A stretch of 64,000 bases of DNA from Rutidosis leptorrhynchoides. Lineage: Eukaryota; Streptophyta; Magnoliopsida; Asterales; Asteraceae. The stretch covers positions 35,796,001 through 35,860,000 of the forward strand of contig NC_092340.1 in assembly GCF_046630445.1 (NCBI RefSeq), in the 5' to 3' direction. A model generated the notes under the pieces. It was not told where the DNA came from. It did no database searches and saw only the letters and a list, made by a program, of their open reading frames with translations. Both the position numbers and the translations under genes were made by a program. Below, in pieces: positions 46,199-57,762 of the stretch (the stretch's first letter is position 1; each line of letters starts with the position of its first letter).

Positions 46199-48089
46199 AA
46201 CACATCAAACACAATTTTTGTGCATCCAAATATGCATTAGTGTCAGCGAAATCATCAATCAAAATAATTACAATAACATGATCAATTTATATCAAACTTA
46301 AGGTCATTTACATATTTTCATCAAATCTACACTTTTTCAAATAAGCATATACGAAAATGTTCGCCAAGTTCATAAGCATTCAACTAAAATAACATGTCAA
46401 AATAATCATCACTAGCAATTAAACAAGTTTCAAATGGCATTATCTCTCAAAAATCAAGTTCGTGAATTTTAGACTTGAAAAAGTCCACTTTAATTCTCAA
46501 AATCATGTTTAGGCTCAAAGTTTGGATCATTTAACTACCTAAACATGTTACACTACTTAATTTAGCAACAATTCATGACAAAAATCGGCCATAACCTGTT
46601 TATATCAAAAAGCCCCAAATTGCTCAAGAACACAAACCCTAGATTACTCAAAATTTGAAGTTTAAGGCTTCTAATCATGTTAAATAGCATCAATTTAGGT
46701 TATACAAGCATAATACATAAGCAATTTAAGCATAATTACACTAAAAAGCATCAAAATCGAATTGGGTATAAAATTGCTCAAGAACACTAATTTTCGGATT
46801 AAATGGTGTTTAGGTGTAGAAATTTACCGTTTTTCTTGAGTAATTCCTTGATAGCATCCTTCTTAACATGATTTTAGTAAAAGATTTAATGATTAACGGT
46901 GAAAAATTGTGAATTTGGGAGGTTTTTTTTGGGTTTTTGCGGGTTATTTTCGCAGTTTTTGTGGTGTGGGGATGTTCAACTGATCAGTTTTTGCGTTTTA
47001 TTTTTTTTTCTGTATTTTGGTCCCTCCGCGAGTCGCGGTGTTTGACCCTTCAAACTCCGTGAGTCGCGGAGTTTGTATTTTTTTTTATTTTTTTTATATA
47101 TCTTATACTAATTAAAACAATTAAGTAATTAATTTTAAAATTTTGTTTCCCTTGTTATTTAGGACGAGGTTGTTTCGGATCGATGTCCTAGTCCGTCCCT
47201 CGACAAAATTTTTAAAATTTGTCTTTTTGTAGCGATTGTTTTAAAAGCTAAGATTTTTGGGTTTTTTAATGTTTTTGGCATACTTTAATTCAATAAGATT
47301 AAAAATAATGATAATAAAAGTTCTCGTCCCTCCCTTGGGTAAAGCAATTTCGGTTCAACGACCTAGTTTTCAACTTACGACGAATTTTAAAAATTATATT
47401 TTTAACTTAATGAGATAAAGTAAATTTTTGTTTTTAAATTCACACCAACTTAAATTAAAAATACATAAAATTCAAAATTAATATTAAAAATTCACACCAA
47501 ACTTAAAATTTAAAATGCATAAAATTAAAAATTCATATTTTAAAAATTAAAAATTCACACCAAACTTAATTTAAAAATTCATATAATAAAATCACACCAA
47601 ACTTATATTATATTTTTTAAATATTTACAATTTTAAATATATTGTTTTTACAAAGTTTACAATATTAATTTAAGATTTATATATTAATTTTAAAAACATG
47701 GTAAAAATAAAATTAAAAATCTTTTTGGCTTTTTATCTCACTTTAATCAATCAAATATTATCAAAAATATGCGCCCCTCTTTTCGGTAAAGTAATTTCGG
47801 TTCCAAGACCTAATTTAACTCATGACGAATTTTTGAAATATTTTGGGTTGATTGATTAAAGATATTTATACCTTAAGAATAAACGTTAAATTTCGCAGTG
47901 ATGTAATAAATTTTTGTATGATATCAATAATTTCGGTCGCCAAACCTAATTTTATTCAATACCAATTTAATACTTTATAGCGAACAAATTAGCGTTTATT
48001 ATCAAAAGGTTAAAAATAAAAATAAAAACTGTACAGACTCCTGTGAGATAGTATTCTTAGTTATATGATCTATCCCATTCATAAGATAG
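46199..48089. other. Athila spacer between the zinc-knuckle ORF and the env-position ORF
   Basis: Nearly 1.9 kb, AT-rich, without long frames. It holds the palindrome cassette at 47026-47074 and four short blocks of the type TTTCGGT...GACCTAGTTT (47166, 47350, 47790, 47930) that look like decayed repeats. Confidence 0.55.
47026..47074. repeat. Athila palindrome cassette, pre-env spacer
   Basis: Core CCGCGAGTCGCGG at 47026-47038 (perfect arms around G) and a second unit at 47052-47074, identical to the LTR unit except one base (CCGTGAGTCGCGG). Core starts are 31 bp apart. Confidence 0.87.
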
Positions 48090-48473
48090 TCAGTTTAATT
48101 GGTTTTCCATGGCTACATAGGCGTAACCTCGAGCATTCAGTATTTTTTCTTCTAAACATATGAACGGTCCGTCTCTGTATAAAGTAAAAAATTCGGTATT
48201 TGAATAGGTTTGATTATTTGAACATTTACCTCCATGTGACCATTTTCCGCATTTGTGACATCTTTCAAGGTGTCGTGCTCTTCTTTTCGCTGCGAATTTT
48301 GATTTTCCCTTACCAAATTGTAACTTATTATCTTCACATCTGGATTCTTTTCTTACTCCGTCCAATCTTTCTCTGATTACTGATACTATTTCACTCAGTA
48401 GTGTGTCATTATTACGTTTAGTGATCAAAGCGTGTAGCATTAGACCATGGTTTAGTTCACAGGCAGTCTTCAT
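48090..48473 (-). CDS. Small basic ORF with a zinc-knuckle-like motif, unassigned
   Basis: 127 residues between integrase and the spacer. Residues 47-70 are very basic (GKGKSKFAAKRRARHLER), followed by C72-X2-C75-X4-H80-X3-C84 (CHKCGKWSHGGKC), one residue short of the classical retroviral knuckle. The rest is unremarkable, ending YAYVAMENQLN. I do not recognise a family. It begins about 170 nt past the integrase stop and is intact while gag-pol is broken. It could be a nucleic-acid-binding accessory protein or a displaced duplicate of a gag knuckle; the Athila gag knuckle (CEQCGGPHLIKDC) is not similar in sequence. An ATG opens it. Confidence 0.5.
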   Translation of the reverse strand: MKTACELNHGLMLHALITKRNNDTLLSEIVSVIRERLDGVRKESRCEDNKLQFGKGKSKFAAKRRARHLERCHKCGKWSHGGKCSNNQTYSNTEFFTLYRDGPFICLEEKILNARGYAYVAMENQLN

Positions 48474-48644
48474 TTCGTAAAAACCTAAAAAAATAAAAAT
48501 TCAGAATGGGGGGAGAAGACTAGTTCTTTAGGGTCTGCTAGGGAAAGACCATTCGGGTTCCATTTTCGAGAACTACACGAAAACAGACAATCTAACTCTA
48601 ACAGTAATACATATTATCCTTTAAAGACTTGATTCTCCCCACAC

Positions 48645-49985
48645 TTAGTTATCTGTGGTATCGAAATTGTGATTAACTTCATTGTCGAATTCCATCGGAC
48701 TATCTATGTAATGTTTAACTTTGTGACCATTAACTTTAAATTCAATCCAATTTGAATTTATTAATTCTATCATTCCGTATGGGAAAACTCTTTTGACTAT
48801 GAATGGTCCAGACCATCGTGATTTCAATTTTCCAGGAAATAGCTTGAATCGTGAATTGAAAAGAAGAACTCTGTCTCCTTCTTTAAATTCTTTTGAACTT
48901 CTGATTCTTTTATCATGCCATTTCTTCGTTGTTTCTTTATAGATTAACGAATTTTCGTATGCTTCATGTCTTAATTCTTCTAATTCGTTTAGTTGACTTA
49001 ACCGTAGACGTCCAGCTTCATGTAAATCAAGATTACATGTCTTCAAAGCCCAAAATGCTTTGTGTTCAATTTCTACTGAAAGAAGACATGATTTTCCATA
49101 AACAAGTCTAAAAGGTGTGGTTCCAATTGGAGTTTTGTAGGCTGTTCTAAAAGCCCAGAGTGCATCCTCCAATTTAATGGACCATTCCTTCGGATTTGAT
49201 CCTACGGTTTTCTCTAAAATACGTTTTAAAGCTCGGTTGGTATTTTCAACTTGTCCACTTGTTTGTGGATGATATGCGGTGGAGATTTTATGAGTTACTC
49301 CATATCTTTTAAGAACTTTCTCAAGTTGATTATTACAGAAATGAGTACCCCGATCACATATTAAAGCTTTCGGTGTTCCAAACCTTGCAAAAAGACGTTT
49401 TAAAAAGTTGACTACAACTCGTGCATCGTTAGTTGGGAGAGCTTGTGCTTCCGCCCATTTAGATACATAATCAATGGCAACGAGAATGTAGAGATTATTA
49501 TGAGATTTTGGAAATGGACCCATAAAGTCAATACCCCAAATGTCAAATACTTCACATACTTGGATGACATTTTGTGGCATTTCATCACGTTGACTTATTT
49601 TTCCGGCCCTTTTACAAGCATCACAGGATTTGCAAAGAAGGTGTGAGTCTTTGTAAATTGTGGGCCAATAGAATCCAGCTTCATAAACTTTTCTTGCTGT
49701 TAGTTGAGGCCCATAATGCCCTCCTGTTGGTCCTGTGTGACAATGGTTTAAAATTTTACTAGCTTCATCTCCAAATACACATCGGCGTATTATTCCATCG
49801 GGACAACTTTTAAACAGATGTGGATCTTCCCAAAAATAGTGTTTTATATCATTGAAGAATTTCTTTCGTTTTTGGTACGATAATCCTTTTTCAAGGAATC
49901 TACAAACTAAGTAGTTTGCATAGTCTGCAAACCATGGTATTTCATTATAATCTATCTTCAATAGATATTTATCAGGAAAGTTGTC
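48645..49985 (-). CDS. Athila integrase (pol C-terminal part)
   Basis: An open frame following the RNase H stop. Zinc-binding HHCC region: [12 protein letters not shown], then CKSCDAC. The catalytic core has Asp in GIDFMG, Asp in ICDRGTHF and Glu in [10 protein letters not shown], so the DDE triad is present. A C-terminal GPF-type segment ([20 protein letters not shown]) follows. Integrase inserts the cDNA into the genome, leaving the 5-bp duplications seen here. It is translated as part of the gag-pol polyprotein in the living element; here an upstream TAA (49986-49988) cuts it off. Confidence 0.9.
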   Translation of the reverse strand, partial: DNFPDKYLLKIDYNEIPWFADYANYLVCRFLEKGLSYQKRKKFFNDIKHYFWEDPHLFKSCPDGIIRRCVFGDEASKILNHCHTGPTGGHYGPQLTARKVYEAGFYWPTIYKDSHLLCKSCDACKRAGKISQRDEMPQNVIQVCEVFDIWGIDFMGPFPKSHNNLYILVAIDYVSKWAEAQALPTNDARVVVNFLKRLFARFGTPKALICDRGTHFCNNQLEKVLKRYGVTHKISTAYHPQTSGQVENTNRALKRILEKTVGSNPKEWSIKLEDALWAFRTAYKTPIGTTPFRLVYGKSCLLSVEIEHKAFWALKTCNLDLHEAGRLRLSQLNELEELRHEAYENSLIYKETTKKWHDKRIRSSKEFKEGDRVLLFNSRFKLFPGKLKSRWSGPFIVKRVFPYGMIELINSNWIEFKVNGHKVKHYIDSPMEFDNEVNHNFDTTDN

Positions 49986-50435
49986 TTATATGGCCGATTC
50001 ATTTAGAACTTCTAATTCAGGATTTTCAAGACGAGAAAGATGATCAGCGGCGAGATTTTCTGCTCCTCTTTTATCTCGGATTTCAATATCGAACTCTTGT
50101 AAGAGTAAGATCCAACGGATTAATCTTGGTTTAGCATCATGTTTCGAAAATAGGTATCTAAGAGCAGAATGGTCGGTATAGACCACCGTTTTTGCTAGAA
50201 CGAGATATGAACGAAATTTGTCAAAAGCAAAGACAATAGCAAGGAGTTCTTTTTCAGTAGTTGTGTAATTCGTTTGTGCTCCTTGTAATGTCTTACTAGC
50301 ATAATATATAGGTTGAAATCGTTTTTCAATCCTTTGTCCTAAAACGGCTCCCATTGCAAAATCACTTGCATCGCACATTAGTTCAAACGGTAGATTCCAA
50401 TTTGGTGTTATCATGATCGGCGCATTAGTGAGTTT
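49986..50435 (-). pseudogene. Athila RNase H, bounded by two stops
   Basis: Ty3 RNase [60 protein letters not shown] and [10 protein letters not shown]. The TAA at 50436-50438 upstream and the TAA at 49986-49988 downstream each interrupt what should be continuous pol. Confidence 0.88.
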
Positions 50436-51280
50436 TTATTTAAGAATATTAAAAGATTTGATACATTCATTTGAAAAGATGAATGGAGCATCCTTTTCTA
50501 GGAGTTTATTCATAGGAGTGGCAATTTTAGAAAAATCTTTTATGAAACGTCGGTAAAAACCGGCATGCCCTAGAAAACTCCTAACTCCTCTAACATTGGT
50601 GGGATGTGGAAGTTTAGCAATTACATCTACTTTAGCTCTATCCACTTCAATTCCTTCCTTCGAAATTTTATGACCAAGAACGATGCCTTCTTTAACCATG
50701 AAATGGCATTTCTCCCAATTAAGTACTAGATTTGATTGTTCGCATCTAATAAGCATTCGTTCCAGATTAACTAGACATGATTCAAATGTATCACCGAAGA
50801 CTGAAAAGTTATCCATGAAAACTTCCATGCATTCTTCTATCATGTCGTGAAAAATCGCCATCATGCACCTTTGAAAGGTTGCAGGGGCGTTGCAAAGTCC
50901 AAATGGCATGCGTTTGTAAGCAAAAGTACCATAAGGGCACGTGAATGTGGTTTTCTCTTGATCTTCGAGTGCTATTGGAATTTGAAAATATCCGGAAAAT
51001 CCATCAAGAAAACAATAGTAACTATTTCCGGCTAATCTTTCCAACATTTGATCAATGAAAGGTAAGGGAAAGTGATCTTTTCTGGTGGCGTCATTTAATT
51101 TTCTATAATCAATACACACACGCCATCCTGTTACAGTCCTAGTAGGAATAAGCTCATTTTTCTCATTTGTAATGACAGTCATGCCACCCTTCTTAGGCAC
51201 GCATTGAACTGGGCTTACCCATGGACTATCAGAAATTGGATATATTAAACCTGCATCTAGTAGTTTAATAATTTCTTTTT
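50436..51280 (-). pseudogene. Athila reverse transcriptase, catalytic Asp changed
   Basis: RT motifs: WRVCIDYRKLNDATRKDHFPLPFIDQ, YCFLDGFSGYFQI, FAYKRMPFGLCNAPATFQRCM, and the active-site box reads VFMDNFSVFG. The family consensus, as I know it, is VFMDDFSVFG, so the second metal-binding Asp is Asn (codon at 50808-50810). The frame is displaced from gag-protease by one base at 51276-51280 and ends at a TAA (50436-50438). This RT would be inactive. Confidence 0.88.
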
Positions 51281-54244
51281 AACTACATCTTGCATATTAG
51301 GATTTAGTCTTCGTTGGCGTTGCACATACGTTTTATGACCTTCTTCCATAAGGATTTTATGTGTGCGATTCGAAGGACTTATTCCTTTAATATCATGAAT
51401 CTTCCATGCAATGGCTGGTTTATGAGCTTTCAACACAGAAATGAGTTGTGATTTCTCATTTTCAGTAAGAGAAGACGATATTATTACAGGTAATTCAGAT
51501 TCACCATGTAAATAAGCGTATTCCAAATGGTTTGGAAGTGGCTTTAACTCTAATTTCGGAGGTTCTTCTATCGATGATTTATATCGATATCTGTCTTCTT
51601 CTTTTAGCATTTGAATTTCTTCTGTTGTTGGTTCATATCCATTAGCTATAAGTGTAGCTAACATTTCAGCTTCATCAATTTGTTCTGTTCCTTCTCCTAA
51701 AGAACATTCTCCTGTTCCTTGTAATTCTGGAAATTCTTCTAACAATTCTGCATGTGCATATATAGTTTGAATATAATAACATGTATCATCTGCAGATTGT
51801 GGTTGTTGCATTGCTCTATCAACTGAAAAGGTAACACTCTCGTCCTCTATACTTAGGGTCAGTTTGTTACCAAACACGTCTATCATTGCTTTAGCCGTGT
51901 TTAAGAATGGTCTTCCTAATATGAGAGGAACTTGAGAATCTTCTTCCATGTCCAGAACAACAAAATCTACTGGAAATACTAAAGTACCAACTTTAACTAG
52001 CATGTTCTCCATTATCCCTCTAGGATATTTTATTGATCGATCAGCTAGTTGTATGCTTATTCTTGTTGGTTTCAATTCTCCAAGGTCTAGTTTAGCGTAT
52101 AGTGAATACGGCATTAGATTTTTACTAGCACCTAAGTCTGCCAATGCTTCTATTGAACTAAGACTACCCAGAAAACATGAAATTGTGAAACTTCCTGGAT
52201 CAGATAGTTTTTCTGGTATCTTATTCAACAGCACTGCTGAACAATTAGCATTCATAGTAACAGCCGAGAGTTCTTCCATTTTCTTTCTATTTGAGATTAG
52301 ATCTTTCAAGAATTTAGCATATCTAGGCATTCCTGAAATCACATCAATGAAAGGAAGATTTACATTTATCTGTTTAAACATATCCAAGAATTTGGATTGC
52401 TCGGCTTCAAGTTTCTCTTTCTTCATTTTACTCGGGTAAGGAAGTGGTGGTTGGTATGGTTTAACATAAGGTTTAGCCTTAACTGTGTTATCCTCATTAA
52501 CCTTTTCAACTACCGGTTCTTTTTCCTTATCTTGATCAGGTTGTGGTTCTTGTGGAGTAGGAATAGCTTCATCAGAAGTTACAGGTATTTCAGATGGTTT
52601 AAGTGTTGTACCACTTCTTGTGGTAATGGCTTTAGCTGTTTCATTTCGGGGGTTAGCATTTGTATCACTAGGTAAACTTCCCGGTTTTCTTTCACCTATT
52701 AACCTTGCTAGGTTACTTACTTCTTGTTCCAGATTTTGAATAGAAGCTTGTTGATTTCTAAATGCTTGAGCATTTTGTTCATTGGTTTGTTTTTGAGATG
52801 TGAAAAACTGCGTTTGAGTTTCAACTGGCTTCGTCATCATATCTTCTAAATTTGGCTTTTTATCATCGGGTTGTGGTGGTTTGTTTTGAAAATTAGGTCT
52901 TTGCTGATTGTAAGTATTGTTGGACACTTGTTGATTACTAGGACCTTGTTGGTTGTTGTATGGAATATTTCGGTTATAGTTCTGGTTTTGATTGTAAATC
53001 GGTCTTGGCGGTTGATAATTATTCTGATAATTATTTTCAGGCCTTTGGTTTATGTATGAAATATTCTCTCTTTGTTCCATTGTTAATTCAATACTGAGAC
53101 AATCTTTTATCAAATGTGGTCCTCCACACTGCTCACAACTAATTCGTATTGAGTGAATATCTTTAGTCATCTTTTCCATTCGTCTCTCGACAGCATCTAT
53201 CTTTGCGGAAATGGAATCTAAGTCATGGCTAGAATCGGCTCTAGCTGCTTTAGATGATCTAACGATATCTTTTTCTTGGTGCCACTCATGCGAGTGGGAA
53301 GGAGTGTTATCAATAATTTTGTAAGCTTCAGTTTCGGTTTTCTTCATAATGGAACCACCAGCTGCTATATCTATGTCTTTCCTTGTAGTGATGTCGCATC
53401 CTTGGTAGAATATTTGTACTATTTGACAGGTGTCTAAACCATGTTGCGGACATCCTCTTAATAACTTTCCAAATCTTGTCCAAGCCTCATATAGAGTTTC
53501 ATTTGGCTTCTGTGTGAACGTAACAATTTCTCCTTGAAGTCTTACGGCTTTAGATGCAGGAAAGAATTGTTTAAGAAATTTTTCAACTAAAACGTCCCAT
53601 GTATCAATCGCCCCTTCAGGTAACGATTCCAACCAATCTTTGGCTTCTCCCTTTAAAGTCCAGGGAAATAACATGAGATATATCAGTTCATCCTCCACGT
53701 CTCGGATTTTAAATAGTGTGCAGATCCTATTAAAGGTACGAAGATGTTCATTTGGATCTTCCTTCGGCGCACCACTAAATTGGCATTGATTAGTCACCAT
53801 GTGTAGAATTTGTCCTTTGATTTCATAATCTGGCGCATTAATGTCTGGATGAGTAATTGTGTGACCTTGGCCAGTGCGTTTAGCTCTCATTAGGTCTTCC
53901 ATACTTAAAGGTTCCAGATTCTCCATAATTGAATTTGTTGAATCGGAATCACTAGAGGATTCTGATTTAATGGTTCGTTCCTCAACAATCTCTGTTTGAA
54001 TGATTGGTGGTTCCGGAGGAAAATTTAATGGTTCAGGATCTATGAATCGTCCCTGAATATTCTCCGGATTCTCAATTGTGAGGTCGGGTTCAAAAAATGG
54101 ATTATCAGAAATTTGAACTGGAGTACTTGGTTGACTGGATGACGATTCTAAAGAAAAATCAACGGCGATAATATTTGCTAAATGTTTTGATCTAGTTACA
54201 GGTGGTGAACGTACAAAAGGTGGTGAACGTCTTGCTCGGTGCAT
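51276..54244 (-). CDS. Athila gag and aspartic protease, into the RT N-terminus
   Basis: Starts at ATG 54244-54242. About 100 disordered residues lead to the gag domain at about 120-330 (ISFxxxP-type features: FPWTLKGEAKDWLESLPEGAIDTWDVLVEKFLKQFFP, ETLYEAWTRFGKLLRGCPQHG). A coiled stretch and the knuckle CEQCGGPHLIKDC (CX2CX3HX4C, usual for Athila) lie near 370-385. After a long Gln/Asn/Pro-rich linker comes the protease, near 700, with LADLGASKNLMP and LILGRPFL; DLGA in place of DTGA is usual in this lineage. The frame reaches the RT start (KILMEEGHKTYVQRQRRLNP) and is lost at a T5 homopolymer at 51276-51280. The gag part is intact. Confidence 0.9.
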
Positions 54245-55735
54245 TTACTGAATATCCTATTAGTTTTTAAAAGGAAAGAAAAATTATATAAGTTATCCAA
54301 TTAATAGACTTTTCTGATTTTGCCCACGTTTCGAATAGCCAAAAGATGCAGCAGAGGGGCAGGATTCGTTTGGTCTCAATATAATTGAGGACTGTTTGGC
54401 TCCAATAACCCGGTCCACGTACAAATCCAACTATTACTACGAACCAGAAAATTTTGATGTCTATCAATTTAACCACTTAAAATAAATTTTCGTAATTTTA
54501 AGAAATTTAGATAAGAAGTAGAATAAAAATCTGTGTCCTAAAAACTAGAATAGCGAGAAATAAGAAAGAAAAAGAGCGCGTCGAAAAAAGATCGAAAAAT
54601 AAAAATAAGAAAGAAAAAGAGTGACTTATAGAACTTAAAAACACTAGACTAACCCAACCTTATTACTATCACTAACTTAAAATTATAATCGCAAATTGAG
54701 ATTACTAATTGGAATGATAATTGATACATAGGTAAAAGGCGTCTAAAAATATTAAAGCTTACAAGAAAAACTATATCCCAAATGACAATAACTTAAAAAG
54801 AAACTAAAACTTAAAAAGGCGTCGCAAAATTCTAAAGTACCTAAATTTTAGTCTAAAGAAAAAGCACTTAAGGAATTTTACGGCAAAGCCTAAAAATCTA
54901 GAAGTAAAAAAAAACTATGGCAAAAACTAAGTTTAAAACTAAAAACTAGCGAAAAATACAAATATTACGCTAAAACAATTAAAAAGGGCAAAATATAAAA
55001 ATATACTAAAAGTTGTAAAAAGTACAATTTTTATAAAAATATTATTTTTATATTATTTATTTTATAAAACTATTACTTTTATATATATAAATAAAACTAA
55101 TTAAAAATAATTATTACAAATTAATTAAATCTTAAACTAAATAATAAATTAATTAACCCTAAATACTAATTAATTAATAATAATAATTAAAACTCCGTAA
55201 TAAATGCCAAATTAGGGTTGATGTGTGCCCGTGTCAGACGGCTCCGCGAGTCGCGGTATTTTCTTCTTCAAACTCTGCGAGTCGCGGGATATGAAAATTC
55301 AGATGACAGGCTGGTTTCGACATGTTTCGTTTTACTTTTTTTTTTCTGTTTAAATATTTAAATAAAATATTTATAAAAACTAAATAAAAACTTATGTTTT
55401 AAAAACTAAAATAAAAATAGAAATACTTTATAATAAAAAACTTAAAACTAGATTTATATAAATAAATTTTTTTTTTCGGTTTTTTTATATGTTTTAAATA
55501 AAAATATTTAAATAAAACTTATATTTTTATAAAATAAAAATAAAGAAACTTTATAAAACTTAAATATTTAACAAAATCTTAAAAAAATATATAAATTTTT
55601 GTTTTCTTTTTATATTTTCGAATAATTAAAAAACGTATTTTTACAAAAGTGAATTTTAATAAAAGTAAACTAAAAATAAAAATCCTTTTTTATTTATTTA
55701 TTTAGCGCTGCGCTTCCGGCTTTTAAGTTTGATCA
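54245..55735 (-). other. Athila 5' leader
   Basis: About 1.5 kb between the primer site and gag, A-rich and without frames. The palindrome cassette lies at 55244-55289. The packaging signal and any splice donor for a spliced env-position message should lie here, but I could not assign one. Confidence 0.6.
55244..55289. repeat. Athila palindrome cassette, leader
   Basis: Core CCGCGAGTCGCGG at 55244-55256 and CTGCGAGTCGCGG at 55275-55287 (one mismatch). Core starts are 31 bp apart. Confidence 0.86.
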
Positions 55736-55753
55736 TCCCCGGCAGCGGCGCCA
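55736..55753 (-). promoter_or_regulatory. Athila primer-binding site, tRNA-Asp type
   Basis: Minus strand TGGCGCCGCTGCCGGGGA, nine bases inside the right LTR; the tRNA-Asp-type site is characteristic of Athila. Confidence 0.92.
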
Positions 55754-55762
55754 AAAATAACT

Positions 55763-57762
55763 TGATGTTAAAGCTAAGGGGTATAAAATACTATTAAATT
55801 TTAGCAGGAAATACTATTAAATACGATACAATTTTACACAAGATATTTATTTATTTATAGAATGGATATACTTAAACCTTGCTACAACACTTATAGGCAG
55901 TGTACCTAATCGTACAGTAGTGTAGTTTTTAGTAAGTCCGGTTCGTTCCACAAGGAAAATCTTTAAACAAAGCTTAAAGCTATATTAGTTTACTTTTATA
56001 AAAATACAAATATATATAAGTAATATTATTATTATAAAGGGGGGTTTTTACCGTTTAATGACCGGTTTGTCGATTTTAAAACTTTAGTCACAGTTAAAAC
56101 CAAATGTAAAATAATAAATAAATACAAGACTTAATTTAAAGCGTAAAGTAAATAACGATAATGAAATTGCGATAAATGAAAGTGCGATAAAATAAACTTG
56201 CGATAATTAAAAAGTACGATAATTAAAAGTGCAATTAAATACAATAACAATAAAAATGTGATAATTAGAAGTGCAATTAAATATAAAATAAAGGAAATTA
56301 AATATGAAATAAAAGAATTATGCTTATTTAAACTTCCGTAATCATGATGTTTGACGTGTTGATTTTAGTTTTATGCCCATGGGTTAATTGTCCTTCGTCC
56401 TGGATTATTTAATATGTCCGTCTGGTTTTTGTCCATAACAGTCCATCAGTCATAAATATAAAGTACGAGTGTCCTCGTCAAATTATCCTTATACCCGAAG
56501 TTAAATATTCCAACTAATTGGGGACTTAAACTGTAACAAGATTTTAATACTTTGTTTAATAATTACACCAGGATGTCGACTGAGTGTAACCCAAGGTTTT
56601 AATACTTTGTTAACAATTATGCCAAGTGTCCATGTACATAATTTCACCCCTGTTTTAATAATTCTAGTGGCTATTAATCCATTCCCGTGTCCGGTTAAAT
56701 GAACGATTATTCGTGCATATAAATATCCCGCCCATCGTGTCCGATTGAGTGTATATGGTAATTTATGGGTACGTCCAATTATAATTCTTTATATTAACAT
56801 TAACAAACTATCATTTAGTTAAACAAATATAAAGCCCATTAATAGCCCATAGTCTAATTTCCACAAGTGTCGTTCTTTTGTCCAAACCCCAATTATGGTA
56901 CAAAGCCCAATGACCCAATTTTAGTAATTAGCCCAACATCATGATTACTTCGGATTAAATAAGCATAATAATAACTTAGCTACGAGACATTAAATTAAAA
57001 AGGTTGAACATAACTTACAATGATTAAAAATAGCGTAGCGTTACACGGACAGAATTTCGACTTACACCCTTACAACATTCGCTAACATACCCTTATTATT
57101 AGGATTTAAAATTAAAATTAAAATTAAAATTAAAATATAAATTATATATATATATATATTTACGTATATATTGAGAGAGAGATATATTGGATGGTTTTTG
57201 CGATCAAACTGCGTTTGCTTTTATAGGGAATTAAGTCCAGGGGAACTCCGCGACTCGCGGCATTTTTAGCCTTCAAACTCCGCGAGTCGCGGAGTTTGAA
57301 ATTCCAGCTCACCAGCTTTGGCTTCTTTCTTGCCGACGATTTTAAATATTAATATAATATATATATAATTTTTAAGAATTATTTATATATTATATTATAT
57401 TCATATGCATAGTTGACTTGTAATTTTTAGTCCGTTGTGTCGAGCGTTGAGAGTTGACTCTGGTCCCGGTTCCGGATTTTCGAACGTCCTTGCGTACAAT
57501 TTAATATCTTGTACTTTGCGTTTTGAATCTTGTACTCTTGTAATTTCGAGACGTTTCTTATCAATAATTGGAACCTCTTTGATTGTATTTTGTACTTTTG
57601 AGCTTTTTGGTCGTTTGCGTCTTCAATTCGTTGAATCTGTCTTTTGTCTTCACCTTTTAATATTTAAACGAATATCACTTGTAAATAGAACATTTGCAAC
57701 TAAAAGCTTGTCTTTCTTGGGGAATAATGCTATGAAATATATGTTCGTTTTTAGCATTATCA
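55763..57762 (-). repeat. Athila 5' LTR (right)
   Basis: 2000 bp, partner of 40779-42771. A cassette is at 57248-57297 (core CCGCGACTCGCGG, then the 11-bp-arm palindrome at 57275-57297). Confidence 0.94.
57248..57297. repeat. Athila palindrome cassette, right LTR
   Basis: Same layout as 42257-42306, core starts 32 bp apart; here the first core is a perfect palindrome around C, while the left LTR has one mismatch. Confidence 0.88.

Larger units (their letters stand above)
40779..57762 (-). mobile_element. Athila-type Ty3 LTR retrotransposon, 17 kb
   Basis: LTRs of 1993 bp (40779-42771) and 2000 bp (55763-57762), TGATGTTAAAG...GCATTATCA, flanked by TATTC (40774-40778 and 57763-57767). The primer site TGGCGCCGCTGCCGGGGA (tRNA-Asp type, typical of Athila) and the polypurine tract AAGTGTGGGAATATT set the minus orientation. 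Order: 1.5-kb leader, gag-protease, RT, RNase H, integrase, a small zinc-knuckle ORF, a long spacer, an env-position ORF and a 2-kb 3' region. The LTRs differ at roughly one or two positions per hundred where I compared them. Frameshifts and stops disable gag-pol. Confidence 0.95.
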
